Shown here: in pieces, positions 16,999-26,317 of the stretch | How the letters are laid out: each line of letters starts with the position of its first letter | How positions within the stretch are numbered: the first letter of the stretch is position 1 | From: DAIDKA01 sp036521075 | GTDB taxonomy: Bacteria > Pseudomonadota > Gammaproteobacteria > Steroidobacterales > Steroidobacteraceae | NCBI GenBank assembly: GCA_036521075.1 | Contig: DATDIL010000098.1 | Location: 1 to 64,000, forward strand | Direction: 5' to 3' | Length of the DNA: 64,000 nt | The notes under the pieces: model-generated | The model's input: the letters and a program-made list of their open reading frames with translations, nothing else | Databases searched by the model: none | Told to the model about the DNA's origin: nothing | Translations under genes and position numbers: made by a program

Positions 16999-17013
16999 TT
17001 GAACCATGTTCAA
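16999..17013. promoter_or_regulatory. Probable TetR-regulator operator
   Basis: Perfect inverted repeat TTGAAC-CAT-GTTCAA, with 6-base arms and a 3-base centre, placed in the 86-base divergent gap between the TetR gene and the Rieske remnant. TetR-class repressors typically bind such short palindromes next to their own gene. A -35-like TTGACT lies just upstream on the plus strand. Binding is inferred from position and symmetry. Confidence 0.55.
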
Positions 17014-17030
17014 CAGTGGCGGTGGGTCTC

Positions 17031-17192
17031 ATGAAGTATGTGCGAAACGCATGGTATGTGGGTGGCTGGTGTGCGGATCTCCAGCAAAGCAAATTGAATG
17101 CGCTCCGGATTTCGGATAGGCCAATCGTATTGTGGCGCACGCCAGGCCAGGTCGTTGTACTCGCGGATCGCTATATGCATCGGCCGGCATGA
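17031..17192 (+). pseudogene. Truncated Rieske-type oxygenase N-terminal remnant
   Basis: A 53-codon frame starts MKYVRNAWYVGGWCADLQ and continues RPIVLWRTPGQVVVLADRYMHRPA before a stop. This matches the first ~50 residues of Rieske aromatic-ring or vanillate-demethylase-type oxygenases: RNAWYVAxW at the start, then a PVVLYR block and a DRCPHR Rieske motif. The Rieske cysteine position is Tyr and the Pro is Met, so the iron-sulfur ligand is lost. The rest of the oxygenase (about 300 residues) is missing, and the RND efflux operon begins 84 bases later. I read it as a deletion remnant of the TetR regulator's original target. Confidence 0.65.
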
Positions 17193-17275
17193 ACGTCTTT
17201 TAATGACAGTGAAAACCTGCGGCAAATCGCGCAGGTGTAGCCTGATCGGGCCTTTTACCGCCGGAAACCGCATTC

Positions 17276-18406
17276 ATGAAGTTGCGCACCATAGTCCTAT
17301 TGGGCGTCGTCCTTGTGCTGCTGGTCGCCGGCTGGCTGTGGTGGCGACATCATGAGGCGGCGGAACAGGTCGCGGCAGCCAGGACTGTTCCGGGCGTGAC
17401 CGTCACGACCGCCACGGCGGTCAAGGGCGATATCGGCATCTACCTGGAGGCCATCGGCACGGTGACGCCGGTGTACACCAGCACCATCACCAGCCAGGTC
17501 AATGGAATGATTCTGGCAGTGCATTACCAGGAGGACCAGCGCGTCCAGAAAGGCGATGCGCTGATTGATATCGATCCGCGACCCTATCGGGCCACGCTGT
17601 TGCAGGCCCAGGGGACCCTGCAGAAAGACGAGGGCGTGCTGTCGCAGGCGCAGCTGGACCTCACCCGCTATCGCGCGGCGCTGGCGCGCAATGCCATTGC
17701 CGAACAGACGGTCGCGGACCAGGAGAAGCTCGTACAGCAAACCGAGGGCACCGTAAAAAACGATCGCGGTGCCGTCGACTACGACCAGCTGCAGCTGGAC
17801 TACTGTCACATCACCGCCCCGATCACCGGCCAGGTTGGCCTGCGACTGGTGGACCCGGGCAACGTCGTGCAGTCCGCCGGCACCACGGCACTGGCGGTGA
17901 TCACTCAGCTGGAGCCCATTACGGTGATCTTCACGCTCCCGGAGGACAGTCTCGGACCGGTACTGGCGCGGCTGCGCGCCCAGGCCAAACTCAGCGTCGA
18001 GGCCATGGACCGCAGCGGCCAGAAGCAGCTCGCATCCGGAATGCTGACGGCACTCGACAACCAGATCGACACGACGACGGGAACTGTCAAGGCCCGGGCG
18101 ACTTTCGACAACAAGAATGACGCGCTCTTTCCCAACCAGTTCGTCAATACGCGCCTGCTGGTCAATACGCTGCATGCGGTGATGCTGATTCCGACCTCGG
18201 CCATCCAGCAAAACGGTCGTACCGCCTTTGTCTATGTGATCCAGAACAACGTGGCCAACATGCGCGTCGTGAAGCCCGGTGTCACCGAGGGGGATGTGAC
18301 CCAGGTGGAAGGCATAAATCCGGGCGAAGTCGTCGCGAACAGCAGCTTTGAGAAGCTGCAGGACAAATCCCCCGTCACCACCAGCACTGGTGCGCCAAAG
18401 CCGTGA
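17276..18406 (+). CDS. mdtA: RND efflux periplasmic adaptor (MdtA-like)
   Basis: Membrane-fusion protein that links an RND pump to an outer-membrane channel. One N-terminal membrane segment (IVLLGVVLVLLVAGWLWW) is followed by the lipoyl/barrel-sandwich halves (TSTITSQVNGMILAVHYQED and YCHITAPITGQVGLRLVDPG), an alpha-hairpin between them, and a beta-barrel with ALDNQIDTTTGTVKARATF. This TTTGTxxxRATF signature is typical of the MdtA/AcrA families. Its 376 residues are close to MdtA. The next gene, an RND transporter, starts inside its stop codon (GTGA overlap), forming a complete mdtABC-type operon. Confidence 0.93.
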   Translation: MKLRTIVLLGVVLVLLVAGWLWWRHHEAAEQVAAARTVPGVTVTTATAVKGDIGIYLEAIGTVTPVYTSTITSQVNGMILAVHYQEDQRVQKGDALIDIDPRPYRATLLQAQGTLQKDEGVLSQAQLDLTRYRAALARNAIAEQTVADQEKLVQQTEGTVKNDRGAVDYDQLQLDYCHITAPITGQVGLRLVDPGNVVQSAGTTALAVITQLEPITVIFTLPEDSLGPVLARLRAQAKLSVEAMDRSGQKQLASGMLTALDNQIDTTTGTVKARATFDNKNDALFPNQFVNTRLLVNTLHAVMLIPTSAIQQNGRTAFVYVIQNNVANMRVVKPGVTEGDVTQVEGINPGEVVANSSFEKLQDKSPVTTSTGAPKP

Positions 18407-21400
18407 ATCCGTCCCGTCCGTTCATCCTCAGGCCGGTCGCGACGGCTCTGCTGATGGCCGCGATCTTCCTGATCGGTGCGGTCGGCTATACGCAGTTGCC
18501 CGTATCGGCATTGCCGCAGGTGGATTATCCGACCATCCAGGTCATCACGTATTACCCGGGGGCGAGTCCGGACGTCATGGCGACCACGGTGACGGCGCCG
18601 CTGGAACGGCAGTTCGGCGAGATGCAGGGACTGTCGCAGATGACCTCGAACAGTTCTGCCGGCATTTCGGTGGTGGTGCTGCAGTTCAGTCTGTCGCTGA
18701 ACATTGACATCGCCGAACAGGAAGTGCAGGCCGCGATCAACGCCTCGCAGAGCCTGTTACCGTCCTCGCTGCCGGCACCGCCCACCTACAGCAAGACCAA
18801 TCCCGCGGATGCCCCGGTGCTGACGCTGGCCATCACTTCGGATGCCATGCCGCTGTCAAAGGTGGAGGATCTGGTCGATACGCGTCTGGCGCCGAAGATC
18901 TCACAGCTCAGCGGCGTGGGCCTGGTGACGATCAGCGGCGGCCAGAAGCCTGCGGTGCGCATTCAGGCGAACCCGGATGCCCTGTCGGCCTATGGCATCA
19001 ACCTGGAGGATCTGCGCAGCGCCCTGGCCTCAGCCAGCGTCAATGCGGCCAAGGGTAATTTTGATGGTCCGCGGCAGGGTTATCAGATCGATGCCAATGA
19101 TCAGCTTCAGACCAGCAGCGACTACCGCGACGTCGTCGTGGCATACCGCAATGGCGCCCCGGTCATGCTGCATGACGTCGCGAATGTCGTCGATGGTGTG
19201 GAGAACGATTTTCAGGCCGCGTGGATGAACCAGACCCCGGCGGTCATTCTCAATATCCAGCGTCAGTCGGGCGCCAATACCATCAGTGTCGTCAAATCGA
19301 TCAAGGATCTGCTGCCGCAGCTGATCGTGAACCTGCCCAAGGGGATCCAGGTGACCACGCTCACCGACCTTACCACCGGCATCCAGGCTTCGGTAGCCGA
19401 TGTGGAGTTCGAGCTGTTCCTGGCGATCGTGCTCGTGGTGCTGGTGATTTTCCTGTTTCTGCGCAGTGTCTCGGCAACCATCATCCCGGCGGTGTCGGTG
19501 CCGCTGTCCCTGGTGGGAACGCTCGCGCTGATGTATGTGCTGGGTTATAGCCTGGATAATCTGTCGTTGATGGCCTTGACGATCTCCACCGGCTTCGTGG
19601 TGGACGATGCCATCGTCATGATCGAGAACATCTCCCGTTACGTCGAGCACGGCGATCCGCCGATGGCTGCGGCGCTGAAGGGCGCGGAGCAGATCGGCTT
19701 CACCATCCTGTCGCTGACCATTGCACTCATGGCAGTACTGATTCCACTGCTGTTCATGGGCGATGTGGTGGGACGACTGTTCCGGGAGTTCGCGGTAACT
19801 CTGGCCGTGACGATCGGCTTTTCGGCAATCGTGTCGCTGACCCTCACGCCGATGATGAGCGCTCGGATTCTCAAGCACCACAACCCGCAGGACCAGGGTC
19901 GATTGATGCGGGCGTCCGAGCGCGCATTCGAGCGAGTCATTGGTTTCTACGCCCGGACGTTGAAGTTCGTGCTCAGCTACCAGCGCGCAACCCTGTTCGT
20001 CGCACTGGGTACGCTGGCGCTGACCGTGCTGCTGTACATCGTCATTCCCAAGGGCTTCTTTCCGGTCCAGGATACCGGCGTCATCCAGGGCATCTCGCAG
20101 GCGGCTGCGAGCATTGGCTTCAAAGCCATGGCGCAGAAGCAGCAGCAACTGGCCCGGGTCATTCTGGCGGATCCGGCCGTCGCGAGCCTGTCCTCGTTCA
20201 TCGGCGCGGATGGCACCAACACCACCGTCAACAGCGGCCGCATGTCGATCAATCTGAAGCCGCTGAACAAGCGCCACGGCAGCGCCACGGCAATCATCAA
20301 TCGGTTGGCTCCCAAGCTTGCGCAGGTCGAAGGCATCGAGCTGTTCATGGAGCCGGTGCAGAACATCACGGTGGATGACCGGGTGAGCCGCACGCAGTAC
20401 CAGTACACACTGGAGGACCCGGACGTGGACGAACTGAACCTGTGGACGCAACGGTTCGTCGCAAAGCTCAAGGCCTTGCCGGAACTGACCAGTGTGGCAA
20501 CCGATCAGCAGGACGGCGGGCTTGCTGAAAATCTGGTGATCGACCGGGTGACGGCCTCGCGACTGGGCATCACGCCCTCGACCATTGACAACACCCTGTA
20601 TGACGCCTTTGGCCAGCGCCAGGTCAACACCATGTACACGCAGGTGAATCAATACCACGTGATTCTGGAAAGCTCGCCACGTTTCCAGCTCGGTCCGGCC
20701 GCATTGAATCGTCTCTACATCCGGGCCAATGCTTCGGCCGGCGTGGGCGGATCCGCGGCGGCGGCCTCATTCGCCGCCTCGGGTTCATCCTCTGCAGGAT
20801 CCAATGCGCTGACCGGCACGGCACTGTATACACCCTCATCGACCATTCTGACGGCGCCTGCAAACCGCCTTGCCGCCAGCGCCGCCAGCACCAAGACCGT
20901 CGTCAGCGCCACTTCGACGCTCGCCAACGCCGTGCCTCTGAGCACCATCGCTCACTTCGAGAAGACCACTGAGCCGCTGACGGTGTCCCATCAGGGGCAG
21001 TTCCCGGTGATCACAGTATCGTTTGATATCGCCCCACACGCCTCCCTCGGCGCGGCCATCAAGGCCGTCGACAAGGTCCGCGACGAACTGCACCTGCCGC
21101 CGGGTCTGGCGGCGAGCTTCCAAGGGACGGCGGCGTCCTTTACCAATTCACTATCAAACGAACCACTGCTGGTGCTTGCGGCCCTGGTTGCCGTCTATAT
21201 CGTGCTCGGCGTGCTCTATGAGAGCTTCATTCACCCCGTCACCATCCTGTCGACACTGCCCTCCGCCGGCGTCGGCGCGCTGCTCGCCCTGATGCTCTTC
21301 GGGCAGGATCTGGACGTGGTGGCGCTGATCGGCATCATCCTGCTGATAGGCATCGTCACCAAGAACGGCATCATGATGGTGGATTTCGCCCTGGATGCGG

Positions 21401-21681
21401 AGCGTACCCAGGGCAAGAACTCAACGCAGGCCATCTACGAGGCCTGCCAGTTGCGCTTTCGGCCGATTCTCATGACCACCATGGCGGCCATGCTGGCGGG
21501 ACTGCCGCTGGCCATGGGCACGGGCTCCGGAGCCGAACTGCGCCGGCCGCTGGGTATCGCCATGGTGGGCGGTTTGCTGCTGAGCCAGGTCCTGACCCTG
21601 TATACGACGCCCGTGATTTACATTTTCTTTGACAGTCTGTCGCGGCGCCTTGGCCACAAGAAACCCGTGTCAGCCCAATGA
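18403..21681 (+). CDS. mdtB: RND efflux inner-membrane transporter, MdtB-like, with a low-complexity insertion
   Basis: Proton-driven multidrug exporter of the HAE1 RND family. It has the usual two six-TM halves and large periplasmic loops: N-terminal FILRPVATALLMAAIFL, GTLALMYVLGYSLDNLSLMALTIS TM4 with the proton-relay aspartates in VDDAIVMIENI, and the second-half TMs GIVTKNGIMMVDFALDAERTQ. At 1092 residues it is about 50 longer than E. coli MdtB. The excess is an Ala/Ser/Thr-rich stretch at about residues 775-848, between LYIRA and VPLSTIAHFE, where relatives have a short loop. The partner MdtC-like gene overlaps its stop by four bases, suggesting a heteromeric pump. Confidence 0.93.
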   Translation: MNPSRPFILRPVATALLMAAIFLIGAVGYTQLPVSALPQVDYPTIQVITYYPGASPDVMATTVTAPLERQFGEMQGLSQMTSNSSAGISVVVLQFSLSLNIDIAEQEVQAAINASQSLLPSSLPAPPTYSKTNPADAPVLTLAITSDAMPLSKVEDLVDTRLAPKISQLSGVGLVTISGGQKPAVRIQANPDALSAYGINLEDLRSALASASVNAAKGNFDGPRQGYQIDANDQLQTSSDYRDVVVAYRNGAPVMLHDVANVVDGVENDFQAAWMNQTPAVILNIQRQSGANTISVVKSIKDLLPQLIVNLPKGIQVTTLTDLTTGIQASVADVEFELFLAIVLVVLVIFLFLRSVSATIIPAVSVPLSLVGTLALMYVLGYSLDNLSLMALTISTGFVVDDAIVMIENISRYVEHGDPPMAAALKGAEQIGFTILSLTIALMAVLIPLLFMGDVVGRLFREFAVTLAVTIGFSAIVSLTLTPMMSARILKHHNPQDQGRLMRASERAFERVIGFYARTLKFVLSYQRATLFVALGTLALTVLLYIVIPKGFFPVQDTGVIQGISQAAASIGFKAMAQKQQQLARVILADPAVASLSSFIGADGTNTTVNSGRMSINLKPLNKRHGSATAIINRLAPKLAQVEGIELFMEPVQNITVDDRVSRTQYQYTLEDPDVDELNLWTQRFVAKLKALPELTSVATDQQDGGLAENLVIDRVTASRLGITPSTIDNTLYDAFGQRQVNTMYTQVNQYHVILESSPRFQLGPAALNRLYIRANASAGVGGSAAAASFAASGSSSAGSNALTGTALYTPSSTILTAPANRLAASAASTKTVVSATSTLANAVPLSTIAHFEKTTEPLTVSHQGQFPVITVSFDIAPHASLGAAIKAVDKVRDELHLPPGLAASFQGTAASFTNSLSNEPLLVLAALVAVYIVLGVLYESFIHPVTILSTLPSAGVGALLALMLFGQDLDVVALIGIILLIGIVTKNGIMMVDFALDAERTQGKNSTQAIYEACQLRFRPILMTTMAAMLAGLPLAMGTGSGAELRRPLGIAMVGGLLLSQVLTLYTTPVIYIFFDSLSRRLGHKKPVSAQ

Positions 21682-24600
21682 ACCCCTCGGCACGCTTCAT
21701 CGCACGACCCGTCGGGACCACGCTGCTCGCCGTGGCGGTCGCCATCACCGGTGCCATCGCCTTCGGCGTACTGCCCGTGGCACCGCTGCCGCAGGTGGAT
21801 TTTCCGACCATTTCCGTGAGCGCCAGCCTGCCGGGGGCCAGCGCCGAAATCATGGCCTCCTCGGTGGCCACGCCGCTGGAGCGACAGTTCAGCCACATCG
21901 CCGGCGTCGACGAAATGACCTCGGCAAGTTCCCTGGGGCGCACCCAGGTGACGCTGCAGTTTGATCTCAGCCGCGACATTGACGGTGCCGCACGGGATGT
22001 CGAAGCGGCCATCAATGCCTCCCGCTCCTACCTGCCGGCCAATCTGCCAGGCAATCCGACCTACCGTAAAGTCAATCCGGCCGACTCCCCGGTCATGATC
22101 CTGGGACTGACTTCGGACAAGTACGCGCCGGCGCAGATGTATGACGCGGCCTCGACGGTTATCGAGCAGAAACTGTCGCAGATCTCCGGAGTGGGGCAGA
22201 TAAACCTGGGCGGTGGCGCACTGCCCGCCGTGCGCGTGGAGGCAAACCCGGCGCAACTGGCCAACTACGGGCTCTCGCTCGGCAATCTGCAGACGGTGCT
22301 GAGCGCGCAGAACGCCCATCTTCCCAAGGGTCAGCTCACCAACGGCGACGTCAGCGCCGACATCCTGGCCAACGATCAGATCATGCGCGCGGCGGATTAC
22401 CGCGACCTGGTGGTCGGATACAGCAATGGCGCAGCGGTACGCCTGTCCGACGTGGCCGATGTCACAGACTCGGTGCAGGACGTGCGCGCGGCCGGCTACC
22501 TCAACGGCAAGCGCGCCGTGATGCTGATCATCTTCCGCCAGCCCGGCGCCAACATCATCCAGACCGTCGACAATATCCGTGCCGCACTGCCAATGATCAA
22601 AGCCTCGATCTCCAGCGGCATCGACATTACGACGGTGCTCGACCGCACGACGACCATTCGGGCGTCGGTGAGCGAGGTGGAGCGTACCTTGTTGACCTCC
22701 ACCATGCTGGTCGTGATTGTCGTCTTCGTATTCCTGCGCAATCTGCGCTCGACCTTCATCCCCGGCATCGCCATGCCGGTGTCCCTGATCGGTACCTTCG
22801 CGGTCATGTACTTGTTCGGCTACAGCATCGACAATCTCTCGCTGATGGCGCTCACGATCGCCACGGGCTTCGTCGTGGATGACGCCATCGTGGTCATGGA
22901 AAATATCACCCGCCATATTGAAGCCGGCATGAAGCCCATGGCGGCGGCGCTCAAGGGTGCCGAGGAGATCGGTTCCACGGTCTTCACCATCAGCGTCTCC
23001 CTGTGCGCCGTGTTCATCCCCCTGCTGCTGATGGGGGGCATCGTTGGACGGTTGTTCCGTGAATTCGCGGTGACCCTATCCGCGGCGATCATCGTCTCGA
23101 TGATCACCTCCCTGACGCTGACACCGATGATGTGCGCTCATCTTCTCAAAAACGAGCAGCAGGAATCGCACGGGCGCCTCTACAGGTACAGCGAACGGGG
23201 CTTCAACGGGATGCTGGCCTTCTATCGGCGCACGCTGCACTGGGTCTTGGATCACCCGCGGATCACACTGACGGCGCTGCTATGCACCGTTGCGCTCAAC
23301 GTGTTCCTGGTGATCGTGATTCCCAAGGGGTTCTTCCCGCAGCAGGATACGGGACTGTTGGGCGGTGGGGTGCAGGGGCGCCAGGACACCTCCTTCGGGG
23401 TCATGGAGGATTCCATCCGCCAGATCGAAGCGGTGGTCAAGGCCGATCCGGCGGTGGCCAATGTCATCGGCTTTACCGGTGGCGGGGCCACCAATACGGG
23501 CAATATCTACACCTCGTTGAAGCCCCTGAACGTGCGCAAGGTCAGTGCCGCACAGGTCATCAACCGCCTGCGGCCGAAGCTGAACCGCCTGCCGGTCGCT
23601 TCGGTCTACATGCAGGCGAATCAGGATCTGCGCATCGGCGGGCGCTCGAGCAGCGCCATGTATCAGTACACCATGCAGTCTGACAATGTGAACGACCTGA
23701 TCACATGGGGTCCCACCCTGGTGGCCAAGATGAAGAAGCTGCCCGGATTTCAGGACGTGAACTCCGACCAGCAAAACGGTGGCCTGGACGAAATGCTGAC
23801 CTACGATCGCGTGACGGCGGCGCGCTTTGGCCTGACCACGCAACAGCTGGATTCCGCGCTGTACGGCGCCTTCGGGCAGTCCGAGGTCTCGGTCATCTAC
23901 AAGCCCCTGAACTATTACTACGTGGTGCTGGAAGTCGCGCCCCAGTTCTCCCAGGGACCCGCGGGACTGAAGTCCCTGTATCTGCCCACCTCTGCCGGGG
24001 GTGCGATCCCGCTGTCCGCTGTGGCCAGCGCTTATCCAACCACGACGGCACTCGCCATCAACCATACCGGACTGTTCCCCTCGGTGACCGCCTCGTTCAA
24101 TCTGGCCCCCGATGTCTCCTTGAGCCAGGCGACCGCAAGCATCGCCCGGATGCAGGCGCAGATGGGTGCACCGACCACCATCCGGGGTTTCTTTGCGGGC
24201 ACGCTGCAGGCGTATCAGCAGTCACTGAGCACGGAACCCGTTCTGGTGTTCACCGCACTGCTGTCCGTATTCATTGTCCTGGGCATTCTCTACGAGAGCC
24301 TGGTGCATCCCCTGACCATCATCTCCAGCCTGCCGCCCGCCAGCGTCGGGGCGATGCTGGCACTGATCCTGTTCCGGGAGGACCTGAACGTCATTTCCAT
24401 CATCGGCGTGGTGCTGCTGATCGGCCTGGTGAAAAAGAACGCCATCATGATGATTGATTTCGCGCTCCAGGCGGAGCGTGCCGGGGGAATGAAAACCGAA
24501 GATGCGATATTTGAAGCATGCATGCTGCGTTTCCGTCCGATTCTCATGACGACCATGGCGGCATTGTTCGGTGCCATTCCCCTGGCTTTTGGCACGGGTA

Positions 24601-24770
24601 CCGGCTCGGAACTGCGACGACCCCTGGGCATCGCCATCATCGGCGGACTGATCGTGAGCCAGATGCTGACGCTGTATACGACGCCGGTGGTGTATCTGTA
24701 CATGGATCGCTTCAGTGTGTGGTGGGCGTCCCGACATCGTGCGCCGGCAACCGAGGCACAATTCACGTGA
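21678..24770 (+). CDS. mdtC: RND efflux inner-membrane transporter, MdtC-like
   Basis: Second RND subunit of the operon, with 1030 residues, the normal length. It shows FIARPVGTTLLAVAVAITGAIAFG at the start, the TM4 proton-relay block VVDDAIVVMENITRHIEAG, and LVKKNAIMMIDFALQAERAGG in the second half. Tandem non-identical RND genes downstream of an MdtA-type adaptor are the arrangement of mdtABC, where MdtB and MdtC assemble together. Its stop overlaps the start of the outer-membrane channel gene (GTGA), so all four genes are probably translated from one mRNA. Confidence 0.94.
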   Translation: MNPSARFIARPVGTTLLAVAVAITGAIAFGVLPVAPLPQVDFPTISVSASLPGASAEIMASSVATPLERQFSHIAGVDEMTSASSLGRTQVTLQFDLSRDIDGAARDVEAAINASRSYLPANLPGNPTYRKVNPADSPVMILGLTSDKYAPAQMYDAASTVIEQKLSQISGVGQINLGGGALPAVRVEANPAQLANYGLSLGNLQTVLSAQNAHLPKGQLTNGDVSADILANDQIMRAADYRDLVVGYSNGAAVRLSDVADVTDSVQDVRAAGYLNGKRAVMLIIFRQPGANIIQTVDNIRAALPMIKASISSGIDITTVLDRTTTIRASVSEVERTLLTSTMLVVIVVFVFLRNLRSTFIPGIAMPVSLIGTFAVMYLFGYSIDNLSLMALTIATGFVVDDAIVVMENITRHIEAGMKPMAAALKGAEEIGSTVFTISVSLCAVFIPLLLMGGIVGRLFREFAVTLSAAIIVSMITSLTLTPMMCAHLLKNEQQESHGRLYRYSERGFNGMLAFYRRTLHWVLDHPRITLTALLCTVALNVFLVIVIPKGFFPQQDTGLLGGGVQGRQDTSFGVMEDSIRQIEAVVKADPAVANVIGFTGGGATNTGNIYTSLKPLNVRKVSAAQVINRLRPKLNRLPVASVYMQANQDLRIGGRSSSAMYQYTMQSDNVNDLITWGPTLVAKMKKLPGFQDVNSDQQNGGLDEMLTYDRVTAARFGLTTQQLDSALYGAFGQSEVSVIYKPLNYYYVVLEVAPQFSQGPAGLKSLYLPTSAGGAIPLSAVASAYPTTTALAINHTGLFPSVTASFNLAPDVSLSQATASIARMQAQMGAPTTIRGFFAGTLQAYQQSLSTEPVLVFTALLSVFIVLGILYESLVHPLTIISSLPPASVGAMLALILFREDLNVISIIGVVLLIGLVKKNAIMMIDFALQAERAGGMKTEDAIFEACMLRFRPILMTTMAALFGAIPLAFGTGTGSELRRPLGIAIIGGLIVSQMLTLYTTPVVYLYMDRFSVWWASRHRAPATEAQFT

Positions 24771-26269
24771 CCAAGATGCGAACCGCAGTCGTGCAACTGG
24801 CGCTGCTCGCGGCGCTCGCCGGCTGCACGGTGGGCCCTGCCTATCATCGACCCGGCACCCAGACGCCGCAGGCCTACAAGGAACTGACGGCCGCCCAGTT
24901 CAAGGACACTGACGGCTGGAAGGTCGCCGTGCCGCAGGATGCGGCGATCCGCGGCCAATGGTGGGAGCTGTTCGGCGATCCGCAGCTCAATGCGCTGGAG
25001 GAGCAGGTGAAATCCTCCAACCAGACGGTTGCCGCAGCCTACGCGAGCTTCATGCAGGCGCGTGCGCTGGTTCGCCAGGCTCAGGCCCAGTACTGGCCGA
25101 CGTTGACCGTGGGAGCCAGCGCAACCCGCAGCCACCAGCCGACCATATCCGCGGCGCCCGGCGCACCGACTTCGACGGGACCAACCACCCCGTTCACGGG
25201 AAATGAGTTCTCTCTGCCCTTTGATGCTTCCTGGACACCGGATCTGTGGGGCAAGGTACGCAATCTGGTCAAAGGCAATATCGCCGCGGCCCAGGCCAGT
25301 GCGGCGGACCTGGCCAATGCCCAACTGAGCGCCGAGGCCGAACTTGCGGCGGACTACTTTCAGCTGCGCAGCCAGGACCAGCTGATTGCGCTCACCAATG
25401 CGACGGTCAAAGCGTACAGCGAGTCGCTGGAGTACAACCGCGCCCAGTTCGAGACCGGCATTGGTTCTGATGAGGCGGTGGCGCAGGCGCAGGTACAGTT
25501 ACAGACCACCCAGGCGCAGGCCACCAATCTGGGAATCGCACGAGCGCAGTATGAGCATGCCATTGCGGTGTTGGTGGGACAGCCCGCCTCGACCTTTTCA
25601 GTGCCCGTGACCGCCTCGGCCGTGCAGCCACCGGCGGTTCCGCTCGGCGTGCCATCGCAGTTGCTTGAACGGCGGCCTGATGTCGCGGCGGATGAGCGGC
25701 TGATGGCGCAGGCCAACGCCCAGATCGGTGTGGCCGAGGCCGCCTACTTTCCCACGCTCACGCTCAGCGCCTCGGCAGGCTTCCAGAGCGCGTCGGCGGC
25801 CAATTGGCTGACCTGGCCGGCCCGTTTCTGGTCGGTCGGCCCGGCACTGTCGCAGACCATCTTTGATGGCGGCCTGCGCAGTGCCACGGTCGCGCAATAT
25901 CGAGCGGCCTACGATCAGGCCGTGGCGACTTACCGGCAGACCGTACTGACTGCCTTCCAGCAGGTCGAAGACAATCTCGCCTCCCTGCGCATCCTCTCGC
26001 AGGAGATCCACCAGGAGGATCTGGCAATCTCGTTCTCGCAGCGTTACGTTAACCTTGCCACCGACCGGTACAAGCTCGGACTGGATCCGTATCTGGATGT
26101 GATCACTGCCCAGACATCTTTGTTTTCCAATCAGCAAACCGGCGTGACCCTGCGCCTGCAGCAATTGACGGCCAGCGTCCAGCTCATTGAGGGCCTGGGA
26201 GGAGGGTGGGATGCCGCGCGGCTGCCGACATCCGGGGACATCCGGGCAGGCAGGCCACAGCATCCTTAG
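24767..26269 (+). CDS. NodT-type outer-membrane efflux lipoprotein
   Basis: TolC-like channel of the RND lipoprotein (OprM/NodT) family that completes the tripartite pump. The N terminus has a lipobox (ALLAALAGCTVGPAY) and the family start VGPAYHRPG, followed by WWELFGDPQLNALEEQV. Two repeats of the outer-membrane efflux protein fold follow, including QLLERRPDVAADERLMAQANAQIGVAEAAYFPTL split over the domain boundary. The GTG start overlaps the mdtC stop; an ATG three codons downstream is the alternative. About 500 residues, as expected. Confidence 0.92.
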   Translation: MTKMRTAVVQLALLAALAGCTVGPAYHRPGTQTPQAYKELTAAQFKDTDGWKVAVPQDAAIRGQWWELFGDPQLNALEEQVKSSNQTVAAAYASFMQARALVRQAQAQYWPTLTVGASATRSHQPTISAAPGAPTSTGPTTPFTGNEFSLPFDASWTPDLWGKVRNLVKGNIAAAQASAADLANAQLSAEAELAADYFQLRSQDQLIALTNATVKAYSESLEYNRAQFETGIGSDEAVAQAQVQLQTTQAQATNLGIARAQYEHAIAVLVGQPASTFSVPVTASAVQPPAVPLGVPSQLLERRPDVAADERLMAQANAQIGVAEAAYFPTLTLSASAGFQSASAANWLTWPARFWSVGPALSQTIFDGGLRSATVAQYRAAYDQAVATYRQTVLTAFQQVEDNLASLRILSQEIHQEDLAISFSQRYVNLATDRYKLGLDPYLDVITAQTSLFSNQQTGVTLRLQQLTASVQLIEGLGGGWDAARLPTSGDIRAGRPQHP

Positions 26270-26317
26270 AATGCTTGCCATGACTTATATATAAATCAAT
26301 AAGATATGCGTGATAGC

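Noticed and set aside
19030..20658. Long minus-strand frame opposite the MdtB-like gene
   Set aside because: His/Gln-rich antisense sequence of an obvious RND transporter; no ribosome-binding site or domain.
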